DNA of 64,000 nucleotides. It comes from Pseudomonadota bacterium. GTDB taxonomy: Bacteria; Pseudomonadota; Gammaproteobacteria; Steroidobacterales; Steroidobacteraceae. The stretch is from NCBI GenBank assembly GCA_018241445.1, contig JAFEDT010000011.1, forward strand, positions 186,001 through 250,000. Reading direction: 5' to 3'. The notes under the pieces were generated by a model, which searched no databases, was not told the origin of the DNA, and saw only the letters and a list, made by a program, of their open reading frames with translations. The translations under genes and the position numbers were made by a program. Below are positions 8,819 through 16,810 of the stretch, piece after piece (the first letter of the stretch is position 1; every line of letters starts with the position of its first letter).

Positions 8819-11269
8819 ATGATGCGCTATCTCGCGGCACCGCTTACGACCCTGGGCCTTCGGGTGATCGCACTGTTGCTGCTTGGCGTCGCGGTGTTTG
8901 CACCCCAGTGGGTGGCGCGCGAGCTGCCGGCGGAGGTGATCGTTCTGCTTGACCGCTCCGCGAGCGTGCCGGAAAACCTCGGCCTCGCAGCGTGGCGCAC
9001 GGTCCAGCACCAACCGCGCCCGGCCCACCTGCGCACGCTCGAGTTCGCGGGTTCTTACGCCTGGCGGCCTGGTGCGCCCAGGGCATCGGCCGATGCGAGC
9101 CTGGCAACCGACTCGACAAACATCGCGCAGGCCCTGGGGGCGGGTCTGCAGGCTGCGGCAGCTGTGCGCGGCGGCGCGCCACAACTCGTGCTGATCTCGG
9201 ATGGCTATTCAACGCTCGGTGACCCTGAAGCGGCCCTGCGGACCATTCACGCCGCGGCAGTACCGCTGTGCTGGATTCCCATCGAGAGCCCCCCGGCGCC
9301 GACGCGCATCATATCGCTCGAATACCCCGGCACGGTTGCCGTCGGCGAGGCTTTTACCCTCACTGTGCGGCTCGAGGCCGACGACGTTCAGCGCGTGCGG
9401 GTGGATGTTCGCGGCTCCGACGGCAGCTACAACAGTGCTTTCACGACGCTGCAACCCGGGCGACAGACCGTCGCGTCGCTGCCACTGACCGCATCGGGTG
9501 GCGGAGTCCTGGCGCTGTCCGTGTCTGTCCATGATGAGGCGAGTGGCGAACCCCTGCCTGCCGCATCAGCCGCGGCACTGGTTGCTGTCAGGGGTCCCGC
9601 GCACGTGCTGTATATCAGTGACACTCCGGCGCCGCTCGCGACCAGCCTGGTACGCGGCGGCTGGCCGGTGGAGCGGCTCCGACCTTCGCTGGCGCCGGCG
9701 AGCGATGCCGCCCTGCGTCGCTTCCAGGCCGTGGTTCTCGATGACGTGTCGATCAGTCAGGCGCCCGAGGCATTCTGGGCGACACTGGCGCGCCAGGTGC
9801 GTGATCGCGGACTCGGACTCGTGGTGCTCGGGGGCCCGGGCGCATTCGCGCGCGGCGGTTACCGCGGCTCACTGCTCGAGACACTCCTGCCGGTCACTTC
9901 GGAGCCCGACGCGGGCGAGCGGTCCGAAGCGGTGGGCTTCCTGGTGGACAAGTCGGGGAGCATGGGCCGCTCCAGCGCCGGCGTGGATCGCCTGACGGCC
10001 GCGCGCAGCGCGGTGATTGCCGCCGCGGGCGCCCTCGAGCCCGAGGACGAACTGCTGCTCGTGGCCTTCGACGTGGAGCCGCGGCTGCTGGTGCCGCTGC
10101 AGCCGTATCGCGCCGCGCGGGCCGCTCTCGAGGCGCCGTGGCCCATTCACGCTGCCGGAGGCACGCGCATGGTGCCGGCGCTTGCATACGCCGCTGAGCA
10201 ACTGGGCGCTGCGCGCAGCCGACGTCATACACTCGTGCTGGTAACCGACGGCTACATCAGCGGCGAGTCCGCGGCAGCCGTTGCCAACACGCTCAAACAG
10301 CGTTCTGTCGATCTCGTGGTGCTCGCGATCGGCACGGACGCCAACGTAGGTGCACTGCGCGAGCTGACCAATGCAACCGGCGCGCGGGTGATGCGTGTCG
10401 CGGACGTCGCCCAGCTGCCGCAATTTGCACGCGCCGCCGTGGAACGGCGCCGCGGCAGGGTTGAATTCGCGACCACCGCCGTTCGCGAGCGCATGCCGTT
10501 GCCGTTTGCTGCGGCGGGCGCCTGGGCTGGCGCCGCGTGGCCGCCGGTCGCAGCCTACGCGGTGACGCGCGCCCGTGCGCAATCGCAGCTGTTCCTGGTC
10601 TCGGCACACGACGATCCGCTGCTGGCTGCGGGCCGAGCCGGCAGCGGCCGGGTAGTGGTGCTGCCGGCCGGGCTCAACGAATGGGCGCCAGCCTGGGTGC
10701 AGGCGCGCTGGTGGCCGCAGCTGGCCGGCTCACTGATCGAGTGGACCAGCAGCGCGGCCGACGATCCCGGCCTCGGACTGCGGGTCAGCGATGGGCCCGA
10801 CTCCTACTCCGTTCAGGCGGAGCTGATCGGCTCCGGCGAATGGAGCGATAGCGACCAACTCACACTGAGAACCACGGGGCCTGACGGCCTGACGGACGAG
10901 CGAACACTGCGTGCCACGGCGCCCGGGCGCTTCGCAGCGCTGCTGCCGCACCCGGGGCCGGGGCTATACACGATCACTGCCGCCGCGGACGCGGCGCGCA
11001 CCACCCGATCGCTGCTGCATGTCTCGCCCCGCGAGGGTGGGGAGCCCGGAACCAGCGCACAGCTGCGAGCCGCCGTCGGCCAGGGACTGCTGCGCTACTG
11101 CGCGCCGCAGACCCTCGCGCGGTCACGCGCACCGGCCCTGGCGCTCGGCGAGGCGCGCCGCGCGCTCGCGCTGGGTAGCCTGCTGTGCTTTCTGGCAGCG
11201 CTGCTCATCGATTTCCGGGCGCGCTGGCTCGGTTGGCTCGGTCAGAATTCCCAACCGAAGATCAGGTAG
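8819..11269 (+). CDS. Large membrane-anchored double-VWA protein with glutamine-amidotransferase-like domain
   Basis: This 816-residue protein has an N-terminal helix (about residues 13-30) and a first VWA-like domain with DRSAS (45-49). A class I amidotransferase-like fold follows around residues 260-360 (LVVLGGPGAFARGGY). A second, complete VWA domain has the metal site DKSGS at 377-381, and one C-terminal helix (SLLCFLAALLIDF) closes the protein. Such proteins form the periplasmic or extracytoplasmic arm of MoxR/VWA systems. It closes the operon, and its end overlaps the convergent outer-membrane protein gene by 28 bases. Confidence 0.82.
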   Translation: MMRYLAAPLTTLGLRVIALLLLGVAVFAPQWVARELPAEVIVLLDRSASVPENLGLAAWRTVQHQPRPAHLRTLEFAGSYAWRPGAPRASADASLATDSTNIAQALGAGLQAAAAVRGGAPQLVLISDGYSTLGDPEAALRTIHAAAVPLCWIPIESPPAPTRIISLEYPGTVAVGEAFTLTVRLEADDVQRVRVDVRGSDGSYNSAFTTLQPGRQTVASLPLTASGGGVLALSVSVHDEASGEPLPAASAAALVAVRGPAHVLYISDTPAPLATSLVRGGWPVERLRPSLAPASDAALRRFQAVVLDDVSISQAPEAFWATLARQVRDRGLGLVVLGGPGAFARGGYRGSLLETLLPVTSEPDAGERSEAVGFLVDKSGSMGRSSAGVDRLTAARSAVIAAAGALEPEDELLLVAFDVEPRLLVPLQPYRAARAALEAPWPIHAAGGTRMVPALAYAAEQLGAARSRRHTLVLVTDGYISGESAAAVANTLKQRSVDLVVLAIGTDANVGALRELTNATGARVMRVADVAQLPQFARAAVERRRGRVEFATTAVRERMPLPFAAAGAWAGAAWPPVAAYAVTRARAQSQLFLVSAHDDPLLAAGRAGSGRVVVLPAGLNEWAPAWVQARWWPQLAGSLIEWTSSAADDPGLGLRVSDGPDSYSVQAELIGSGEWSDSDQLTLRTTGPDGLTDERTLRATAPGRFAALLPHPGPGLYTITAAADAARTTRSLLHVSPREGGEPGTSAQLRAAVGQGLLRYCAPQTLARSRAPALALGEARRALALGSLLCFLAALLIDFRARWLGWLGQNSQPKIR

Positions 11270-12384
11270 ACGTTGCGCATCATGGAGTCGCCGGTGATGC
11301 CGAACAGCGGCGCGAAGTCGATGTGCATCTGCGTCAGGGGGCGTATCTGGATGCTGGGCCCGATCTGCAGATCGCGCGCGTATTTGCCGCGCGATCCCTT
11401 CTCGTCAGTCCAGCCGAGCCGGGTTTCCGCGCCGAGAGAGAACCTGCGATCGATCACGGTGCGCGCCAGTCCGAACGTCCCCTGCAGCTCGGTCGTGCGC
11501 GTGCCGCTGGTCTGCTGCTCGACCGAGAGGTTGGCGCCCCAATGCCAGCCTGGGGCGATCTCGTCGCCCAACAGGAGCTTGCCTTCGACCTTGTCGGGCA
11601 CGCCGGTCTGGCTGGTGTATTCGAGGTAGACGGCCGGGTTGCCCCAGATGCGGCCCCAATCGGCAAAGGCATAACGCATTTCGATCGAGTTGCCGGTCGA
11701 TCCGGACCCGGGTACGCCGGTATCGCGTTGCTGTATGAGGTACACGTCAAGCTGCAGCCGGTGCGGCAGGCCGAATTCGATTTCGCTCAGGGCGGTGAGC
11801 GTGGTAGGGCCGCCTCCTTTCGGCGTCTCGAACCGGAACCACTGCTCGATGTCGATTTCTCCCTTCGGAATGACATAGATCCTGGTTCCGGGGAACAGTC
11901 GCTGTGCTGTCCAGCGCGGCTGGGCATAATCGCCGATGAGCTCGTCGTCGTGATAAGGGGAGTAGGGGCTACCCTGCACGACCACCGGCTCCATCTCGTA
12001 GGTACTGAGGTGTCGCGGATGAGGCGCTGAGGTGGCGGGCGCAGGAGCTGCACTATCCGCGGCCTCCGCAGCGCGCTTTTCGGCTTCGCGCGCCGGATCG
12101 ACGACCTGGTTGTCGGCCAGGAGAACCGGGTCTTTGGACTGAGGCCCGCAGGCATTGGCCTGGCAGATGCCGATTCCGGCCGCTGGTGCCAGGTACACGG
12201 GGGCGGCACATGCGAACGCGGCCGCAGGCACCAGGGCCGCGAGGGTGATGGCGAGGGCGGTCAGATACCGTTTACTCGGCGCGAGACCCCTGCACGCCGA
12301 AGGGCTGGGGCGGGGCGCAGGACCCGGTGCGGTGTCGCCTCGCGCGGGGGGTGAATCCGCGAGTGCGGGCAGGCAGGCCGTCAT
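11242..12384 (-). CDS. Outer-membrane beta-barrel protein sharing the cluster's leader
   Basis: The 380-residue protein has a long basic N-terminus followed by a hydrophobic signal segment (about residues 42-60) and a Cys/Ala-rich stretch. The remainder consists of alternating beta strands ending in YLIFGWEF, the C-terminal aromatic signature of outer-membrane barrels. It may resemble phenol-pathway MetA-type porins, but that is uncertain. ATG 12384 has GGGAG eight bases upstream; an in-frame ATG at 12399 lacks one. The gene sits behind copy 2 of the sigma-54 leader, so it is probably co-regulated with the facing MoxR/VWA operon. Confidence 0.7.
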   Translation of the reverse strand: MTACLPALADSPPARGDTAPGPAPRPSPSACRGLAPSKRYLTALAITLAALVPAAAFACAAPVYLAPAAGIGICQANACGPQSKDPVLLADNQVVDPAREAEKRAAEAADSAAPAPATSAPHPRHLSTYEMEPVVVQGSPYSPYHDDELIGDYAQPRWTAQRLFPGTRIYVIPKGEIDIEQWFRFETPKGGGPTTLTALSEIEFGLPHRLQLDVYLIQQRDTGVPGSGSTGNSIEMRYAFADWGRIWGNPAVYLEYTSQTGVPDKVEGKLLLGDEIAPGWHWGANLSVEQQTSGTRTTELQGTFGLARTVIDRRFSLGAETRLGWTDEKGSRGKYARDLQIGPSIQIRPLTQMHIDFAPLFGITGDSMMRNVYLIFGWEF

Positions 12385-12452
12385 TATTTTTACTCCCATT
12401 TCATTGTTGTTGTTGGGGTGACGGCAACCGCCACCCCCGGCCGACGGCAAAG

Positions 12453-12567
12453 CCCCTGACGGCCCACGGCCGGCAGGGGCGTTACCTCGTACCACCCGTC
12501 AGCGCGCCCCAAGGAGGGTCGGGGAGCGCTTCCTGTCGCCACTGGCCTGAATTCGGGGGGACCAGTG
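12453..12567 (-). other. Conserved leader hairpins, copy 2
   Basis: In the minus-strand transcript, CACTGG/CCAGTG pairs 12562-12567 with 12540-12545. A long GC-rich stem pairs 12468-12479 with 12453-12464 around a three-base loop, with one mismatch. The 3' arm with CCGTCAGGGG is the same as in copy 1, whereas the 5' arm differs but still pairs. No T-tract follows, so neither hairpin is a standard terminator. Confidence 0.45.
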
Positions 12568-12609
12568 AGTGCAGGATTCCGGATGGAAATATTTCGGCAT
12601 TCGCCATCG

Positions 12610-12624
12610 AGCAAGTTTCGTGCC
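12610..12624 (-). promoter_or_regulatory. Sigma-54 (-24/-12) promoter, copy 2
   Basis: On the minus strand GGCACGAAACTTGCT is identical to the element at 179-193, with the required GG-N10-GC spacing. It would start transcription near 12599 toward the outer-membrane protein gene at 12384. Perfect conservation against a diverged background supports function. Confidence 0.75.
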
Positions 12625-12816
12625 GCCAGGATCACCGCCGCTGTAGTCGTGATTTCCGTTCAGCGACAAGGAGATGAGTCCGCCGGTGGCGGCAGGCTTC
12701 CTGCCCGTGGAACGGCCGGCCCGCTGGAACTGTCCAGCTGCTGGTCATCCCTGTACAGAGTCTGATCCGGGGAGGTTCAACCCGATCAGCCTCGATCGCC
12801 TCAATGCCCCCAGTGG

Positions 12817-13287
12817 CTACAAGTCCAGGTCGCCCAGGCCCGGATGGTCGTCCGGCCTGCGGCCCAACGGCCACAGGAATTTACGTTGCCCGGTGGCGAT
12901 CGGCAGATCGTTGATACTCGCGAAGCGCCGCGCCATCAGGCCCTCGTTGGTGAATTCCCAGTTCTCGTTGCCGTAGGAGCGGAACCAGTTGCCGGAGTCA
13001 TCGTGCCATTCATAGGCGAAACGCACCGCGATGCGGTTTTGCGTGAACGCCCACGGCTCCTTGATCAGGCGGTAGTCAAGCTCGCGCGCCCACTTGCGCC
13101 GCAGGAACTGCCGCAGCTCCTCGCGCCCTGACAGGAACTCGCTGCGATTGCGCCAGCGAGTGTCCTCCGTGTACACGAGTACCACCCGCTCCGGGTCGCG
13201 GGTATTCCAGGCATCTTCCGCCAGGCGCACCTTCAGGGCCGCGGATTGCGCGTCGAAGGGCGGCAGCGGCGGTCTGGCGACGGTCAT
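12817..13287 (-). CDS. DUF1348 / NTF2-like protein
   Basis: This 156-residue protein matches the DUF1348 (SnoaL/NTF2-like) family: motifs [33 protein letters not shown] and [20 protein letters not shown] occur in the family order and the length is normal. Members are small cone-shaped single-domain proteins of unknown role, presumably cytoplasmic. It lies 20 bases downstream of the nucleotidyltransferase gene on the same strand and may be transcribed with it. A functional link to that pair is not obvious. Confidence 0.88.
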   Translation of the reverse strand: MTVARPPLPPFDAQSAALKVRLAEDAWNTRDPERVVLVYTEDTRWRNRSEFLSGREELRQFLRRKWARELDYRLIKEPWAFTQNRIAVRFAYEWHDDSGNWFRSYGNENWEFTNEGLMARRFASINDLPIATGQRKFLWPLGRRPDDHPGLGDLDL

Positions 13288-13307
13288 GCGGGTTCTCCTG
13301 CCACTGT

Positions 13308-13793
13308 TCAGCGGCGCTTCAGCATTTGCTCGATGACCAGCGCGTCCTGCGCGTCCTGCGGCCGATTGGAGGCGCGCTTTGAACGCAGGATATCCTGCAG
13401 GCTTGCCGCACGCACCTGCACGCCGAAGACTTCGTAAGTGAGGGCTGAGCGCGTCAGATCCTCATAACCACCGGTACCAGTTGGCTCAAAAATCAGGTCC
13501 AGCCGACCGGCGTCGGTAACCAGGTTCCAGAGTCTGGCGCGCCCGAGAGTCGCAGCGTCACAGCTGAACGCCAATCCTTCCGGAACCGCTTCAGTATAGA
13601 CGCGGGCGTGCAGGTCCCGCAGCGCCCTGGCCAGACGCTCGAGATTGTCGTGATCGACGGCGGGGCTGATGTCGGCATCCGCGGTCAGGCGAGGGAATCC
13701 CTGCAGGCGCGCAGCAGTCGCCCCTACAAGTACGTAGCGCACCTCCCGCTTGGCCAGTGCGCGCAGGATCCTCTCCGGATCAAATGTTCCCAT
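13308..13793 (-). CDS. MNT-type nucleotidyltransferase
   Basis: The 161-residue protein has the minimal nucleotidyltransferase pattern: [15 protein letters not shown] followed by TADADI, with a further acidic residue in RLDLIF, supplying the metal-binding triad. The C-terminal [21 protein letters not shown] is common to this subgroup. Its start overlaps the end of an XRE regulator gene by 14 bases. That arrangement resembles type IV or AbiE-like toxin-antitoxin pairs, where the nucleotidyltransferase modifies a cellular target. Housekeeping or antibiotic nucleotidylation cannot be excluded. Confidence 0.7.
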   Translation of the reverse strand: MGTFDPERILRALAKREVRYVLVGATAARLQGFPRLTADADISPAVDHDNLERLARALRDLHARVYTEAVPEGLAFSCDAATLGRARLWNLVTDAGRLDLIFEPTGTGGYEDLTRSALTYEVFGVQVRAASLQDILRSKRASNRPQDAQDALVIEQMLKRR

Positions 13794-14115
13794 CGGTGCC
13801 CGGCCTTGCGGCGTGGAAGAAGCGCGCGGCGTTGCGCAACTCCTGCAGCCGCTGTTCAGGGGTCAGCCGCAGAATTCTCGCCACGTCATCCAGCATGTGG
13901 GAGTGCCGGGCAGGCAGGGGGACCAGCGCGGTCCGCATGTCAAAGCCCGCACAGCGCAACAGGCGCCGCAAGGTTTGCCAGCTGGGGCTGGTTGCGCCGC
14001 TCTCGATGCGCGCAACGACCGATTGGGAAGTGCGCGCGCGCCTGGCCAGGGCACGCTGCGTGAGTTGCGCCGAGCTACGCGCCTCGCGCAGCAGGCTGGC
14101 GGCTGTTGCGTCCAT
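13780..14115 (-). CDS. XRE-family HTH regulator, putative antitoxin
   Basis: This 111-residue protein has a helix-turn-helix in residues 5-55 (LLREARSSAQLTQRALARRARTS, then SVVARIESG), the classical XRE/Cro pattern. The C-terminal half, containing RHSHMLDDVARILRLTPEQRL, is common in regulators that precede nucleotidyltransferases. It overlaps the nucleotidyltransferase gene start and probably autoregulates the two-gene unit. The upstream 238 bases to the acyltransferase gene hold no other gene that I can support. Confidence 0.8.
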   Translation of the reverse strand: MDATAASLLREARSSAQLTQRALARRARTSQSVVARIESGATSPSWQTLRRLLRCAGFDMRTALVPLPARHSHMLDDVARILRLTPEQRLQELRNAARFFHAARPGTDGNI

Positions 14116-14353
14116 TGCAGGATGATAGCGGAAAAGCTGTCAACCGTGCCGAAGGTCGCTGCCTGCGCTGACCGCGCGCCCTGGGCCGGTATTCCGTCAC
14201 CTCTTGAGCAGCCCGCTGCAGGTCGGGTATCTGTTCTCGGTTAGACTTCTGTTGCAGGCACCAGGTCTTAAGGGAGCGATGGTTGGGAGCAGCAACCGCG
14301 TGCAGCTTGAAGGTTAGTCCGCGGTCGTTGGGGCAGGGTGCCTGGGGCGGCCT

Positions 14354-15478
14354 TTGAGCGTCCCCGCGAACACCCGATCCTGGATCCCTGAGCTGGACGG
14401 CCTGCGCGCCATCGCGGTCGTGCTGGTGCTGTTCAGCCATTTCGCCCCGACCTCGGTGCCGTTTGTGTGGCGGCTCGCGGATGTCGGCTGGGTCGGCGTG
14501 GAACTGTTCTTCGTGCTCAGCGGCTTCCTGATCACGCGGATACTGCTGGCGACCCGTGCCAGCGCCACGTACTACCGTGACTTCTATCTGCGGCGGACGC
14601 TGCGGATCTTTCCGCTCTATTACGCGGTACTCGCGCTGACGCTCGTCACCATGCAGCTGTGGAACCACGGCGAGAGTTATCAGGCACTGCGCCAATGGGG
14701 CAACCCGGTGTGGTTCTGGCTGTACCTGGGGAACGTGCAGATGGCCCTCGCCGGCAGCACGCCGATGCACGTGCTGACGCTGGCCGCAATGTGGTCGCTG
14801 AACGTGGAGGAACAGTACTACCTGCTGTTCCCGTTGCTGGTGCGGGTGGTGCGCGTGGAAACCCTTGTGCGCATCCTGCTGGCCGTGCTGGTGGCGTCGC
14901 CGCTGCTGCGCCTGTTGTTGTGGTGGCTCTATCCGCACAACGAATATCTCGATTACATGCTGCTGCCCTGCAGATTCGACTCGCTGGCGTACGGCGCCCT
15001 GCTCGCGCTGTGGCTGCGCGAGCCGCTGCGCCTCGACCGGCGCGTGGCGGGCGTGGCAGCGCTCGGCGCCCTGGTCCTGGTTTACGGCCTCTACGTGACA
15101 CTCGGTCATGGCGACCGGGTGTCGCCGTTTACGCGAGTCCTCGGTTATTCGCTGTTCCCCGCCGCATTCGCCTGCCTGCTGCTGTGGGTCATTCTGTATC
15201 GCGGTGGTTGGCAGACGCGGTGGTTGCGCACCAGGCCGATGCGCTACATCGGTAAGACTTCCTACGCGATCTACCTGTTGCAGGGGCCGGTGGATGCCAC
15301 GCTCAACGCGCTGCTCGGCCGCAGTTCCTGGTGGGCCAACGACGTGTTCAGGTTTGCGCTCATCTGCCTGGTTACGTTCGGCTGCGCTGCGCTGTCCTGG
15401 CATTTCTTCGAACATCCGCTGCTTGCCCTGAAGGACCGATTCGCCCCGCGCCCCGGGATTGCGCCCGCCGCCCCCTGA
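14354..15478 (+). CDS. Acyltransferase 3 (OafA/YrhL-type) membrane protein
   Basis: The 374-residue integral membrane protein starts its catalytic domain with ELDGLRAIAVVLVLFSHF (conserved His in the first helix) and continues with GVELFFVLSGFLITR and FYLRRTLRIFPLYY, the hallmarks of acyltransferase 3. About ten transmembrane segments follow. The family O-acylates surface polysaccharides or lipids using cytoplasmic acyl donors. The start is TTG 14354, close before the domain; GGGG lies about ten bases upstream, so the start is plausible but not certain. It stands alone between minus-strand genes, with no obvious partner. Confidence 0.88.
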   Translation: MSVPANTRSWIPELDGLRAIAVVLVLFSHFAPTSVPFVWRLADVGWVGVELFFVLSGFLITRILLATRASATYYRDFYLRRTLRIFPLYYAVLALTLVTMQLWNHGESYQALRQWGNPVWFWLYLGNVQMALAGSTPMHVLTLAAMWSLNVEEQYYLLFPLLVRVVRVETLVRILLAVLVASPLLRLLLWWLYPHNEYLDYMLLPCRFDSLAYGALLALWLREPLRLDRRVAGVAALGALVLVYGLYVTLGHGDRVSPFTRVLGYSLFPAAFACLLLWVILYRGGWQTRWLRTRPMRYIGKTSYAIYLLQGPVDATLNALLGRSSWWANDVFRFALICLVTFGCAALSWHFFEHPLLALKDRFAPRPGIAPAAP

Positions 15479-15489
15479 CTGCGGGCGGT

Positions 15490-16227
15490 TCAGCGTTGCC
15501 AGCCGCGCGCGCGCGCGGCGCGCTCAGCCGCAGCATCCAAAGTCTGCCCGGCTATCATCTCGTCCACCGCGTGCGCGATACCGCCGGGCATTTCGGAGGC
15601 CGCTTGCCGGTAGGGGCCCGCGGTTCCCGGCCTCGCCACGGCGCCCAGGGCCATGATCCGCCACCCTTCGGACTCGTGGCAGGCGAGGCCCGCGAGGGAG
15701 TCGTGCTGGCGCAGGACGAAGGTCCGGCAGTAGCTGTCGGTGCGGCTTGGGAAGCTGATACCGATCTGGATCGCCGCGCCCGCCGACGGTTCGCTGGCCA
15801 GCTGCCGGGTCAACGCAGTGCCCAGGGTGCCAGCGGCCAGCAGTTGCCCCTGTTGTAGCTCGACCTCACTGCTTCCGGCGCCGCGCCAGATGAACGGAGC
15901 GATGAGCGCTCCCGCGACCAGGCTGGCGGCCATCGCGCCCCACTCGCGCCACGACCAATGCGCGCGGGCGCGTGGACGCAGCGCCACGATGCTGCCGGAG
16001 GGGCGCGGCGCGCCCCGCGCAGCGAGCGCATCCAGCAGCCGTGGCGGAATCGGCTCGGACAGTACGGGTTTGAAATGGTCCTGCAACCGGGTGCGCAATG
16101 CGCGTTGGCGCTCCACCCTGCGTGCGAGGTCGGCGTTGTCGCGCATGGCCGCCTCGACAGCGGCGCGGTCTGCCTCATCGAGCTCGCCGTCGACGTAGGC
16201 CATGACGGTTTCGTCGCTGAATGTCAT
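15490..16227 (-). CDS. Anti-sigma factor, membrane-anchored, without zinc motif
   Basis: The 245-residue protein begins DETVMAYVDGELD, the typical start of anti-sigma domains, with a predicted helix bundle to about residue 70. One hydrophobic segment lies near residues 98-116 (GAMAASLVAGALIAPFIW), with a periplasmic part after it. The HxxxCxxC zinc motif of ZAS anti-sigma factors is absent. It would hold the ECF sigma factor encoded immediately upstream (ATGA overlap, 16224-16227) at the membrane until an envelope signal releases it. The facing S8 protease could be part of the response. Confidence 0.82.
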   Translation of the reverse strand: MTFSDETVMAYVDGELDEADRAAVEAAMRDNADLARRVERQRALRTRLQDHFKPVLSEPIPPRLLDALAARGAPRPSGSIVALRPRARAHWSWREWGAMAASLVAGALIAPFIWRGAGSSEVELQQGQLLAAGTLGTALTRQLASEPSAGAAIQIGISFPSRTDSYCRTFVLRQHDSLAGLACHESEGWRIMALGAVARPGTAGPYRQAASEMPGGIAHAVDEMIAGQTLDAAAERAARARGWQR

Positions 16228-16721
16228 GGTGTCCTCGAGTCCTCACCCAGCATCTCCTGCAGCGCACTGCGCCCGCGCGCAATGCGGCTGGTCAGGGTTC
16301 CGATGGGCACGTCCAGCACGTGGGCCGCTTCCTTATATGAGAGCCCTTCGATCAGTACCAGCGCCACCGCCTCGCGCTGCTCCTGCGGCAGGCGTTGCAT
16401 GGCATCCTCGATCGCAAGGGCATCCGCGGCCGAGCCCTGACGTGGATCGGCCACGTGCTCCCCCAGTTCTTCAGGCACCAGTACGCGGGCCCGCCGCGCC
16501 CTTGCGCGGCGCTCGTCGATCCAGGCGTTGCGGACGATCGCGTACATCCACCCTGTCACTCCGGCATCCGCGAGCAGCTGGTTGGCACGGGCCAGTGCGC
16601 GCTCCACGGCAACCTGTACCAGGTCGTCGGCGTCGTGCGGGTCGCGCGTGAGCGCGCGCGCGAAACGCCGCAGCCGCGGCAGCAGCACGGCAATCTCCCC
16701 GATGAGGTCATCAGGCGGCAA
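16224..16721 (-). CDS. ECF-type RNA polymerase sigma factor
   Basis: This 165-residue sigma factor has region 2 (LLPRLRRFARALTRDPHDADDLVQ through VTGWMYAIVRNAWIDERR) and region 4 (LPQEQREAVALVLIEGLSYKEAAHVLDVPIGTLTSR). It would direct polymerase to its own and other stress promoters, under control of the overlapping anti-sigma gene. The start is TTG 16721 with GGGAG six bases upstream. The 89 bases between it and the divergent S8 protease gene are the likely regulatory region; I could not identify a matching promoter pair there. Confidence 0.92.
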   Translation of the reverse strand: MPPDDLIGEIAVLLPRLRRFARALTRDPHDADDLVQVAVERALARANQLLADAGVTGWMYAIVRNAWIDERRARARRARVLVPEELGEHVADPRQGSAADALAIEDAMQRLPQEQREAVALVLIEGLSYKEAAHVLDVPIGTLTSRIARGRSALQEMLGEDSRTP

Positions 16722-16810
16722 CTGCCGCTCCCATACCGATCATACGAACGTAGTGGCCATTTTCTTCCATCTCTTCCGGCGTCCCCCTCCGATCCTCTAA
16801 TGTAAGGCTC

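Larger units (their letters stand above)
12385..12795 (-). repeat. Leader repeat, copy 2 (inverted partner of 1-405)
   Basis: Read on the minus strand, this gene-free stretch repeats the order of elements in 1-405: palindromes CTGTACAG and CTGGACAGTTCCAG, the sigma-54 element, hairpin CACTGG/CCAGTG and the GC-rich hairpin. It ends in an AACAACAACA tract just before the outer-membrane protein gene. No coding gene is supported inside it; the apparent open frames only mirror the repeat. Positions 12796-12816 separate it from the DUF1348 stop. Confidence 0.8.

Noticed and set aside
1..12795. Inverted repeats as ends of a composite transposon
   Set aside because: No transposase gene, target duplication or sharp repeat ends are visible, and the repeats behave as promoters for the genes they precede.
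14075..15415. 446-codon minus-strand open frame rich in Gln, His and Arg
   Set aside because: It is a shadow of the acyltransferase gene on the plus strand, which has clear family motifs.
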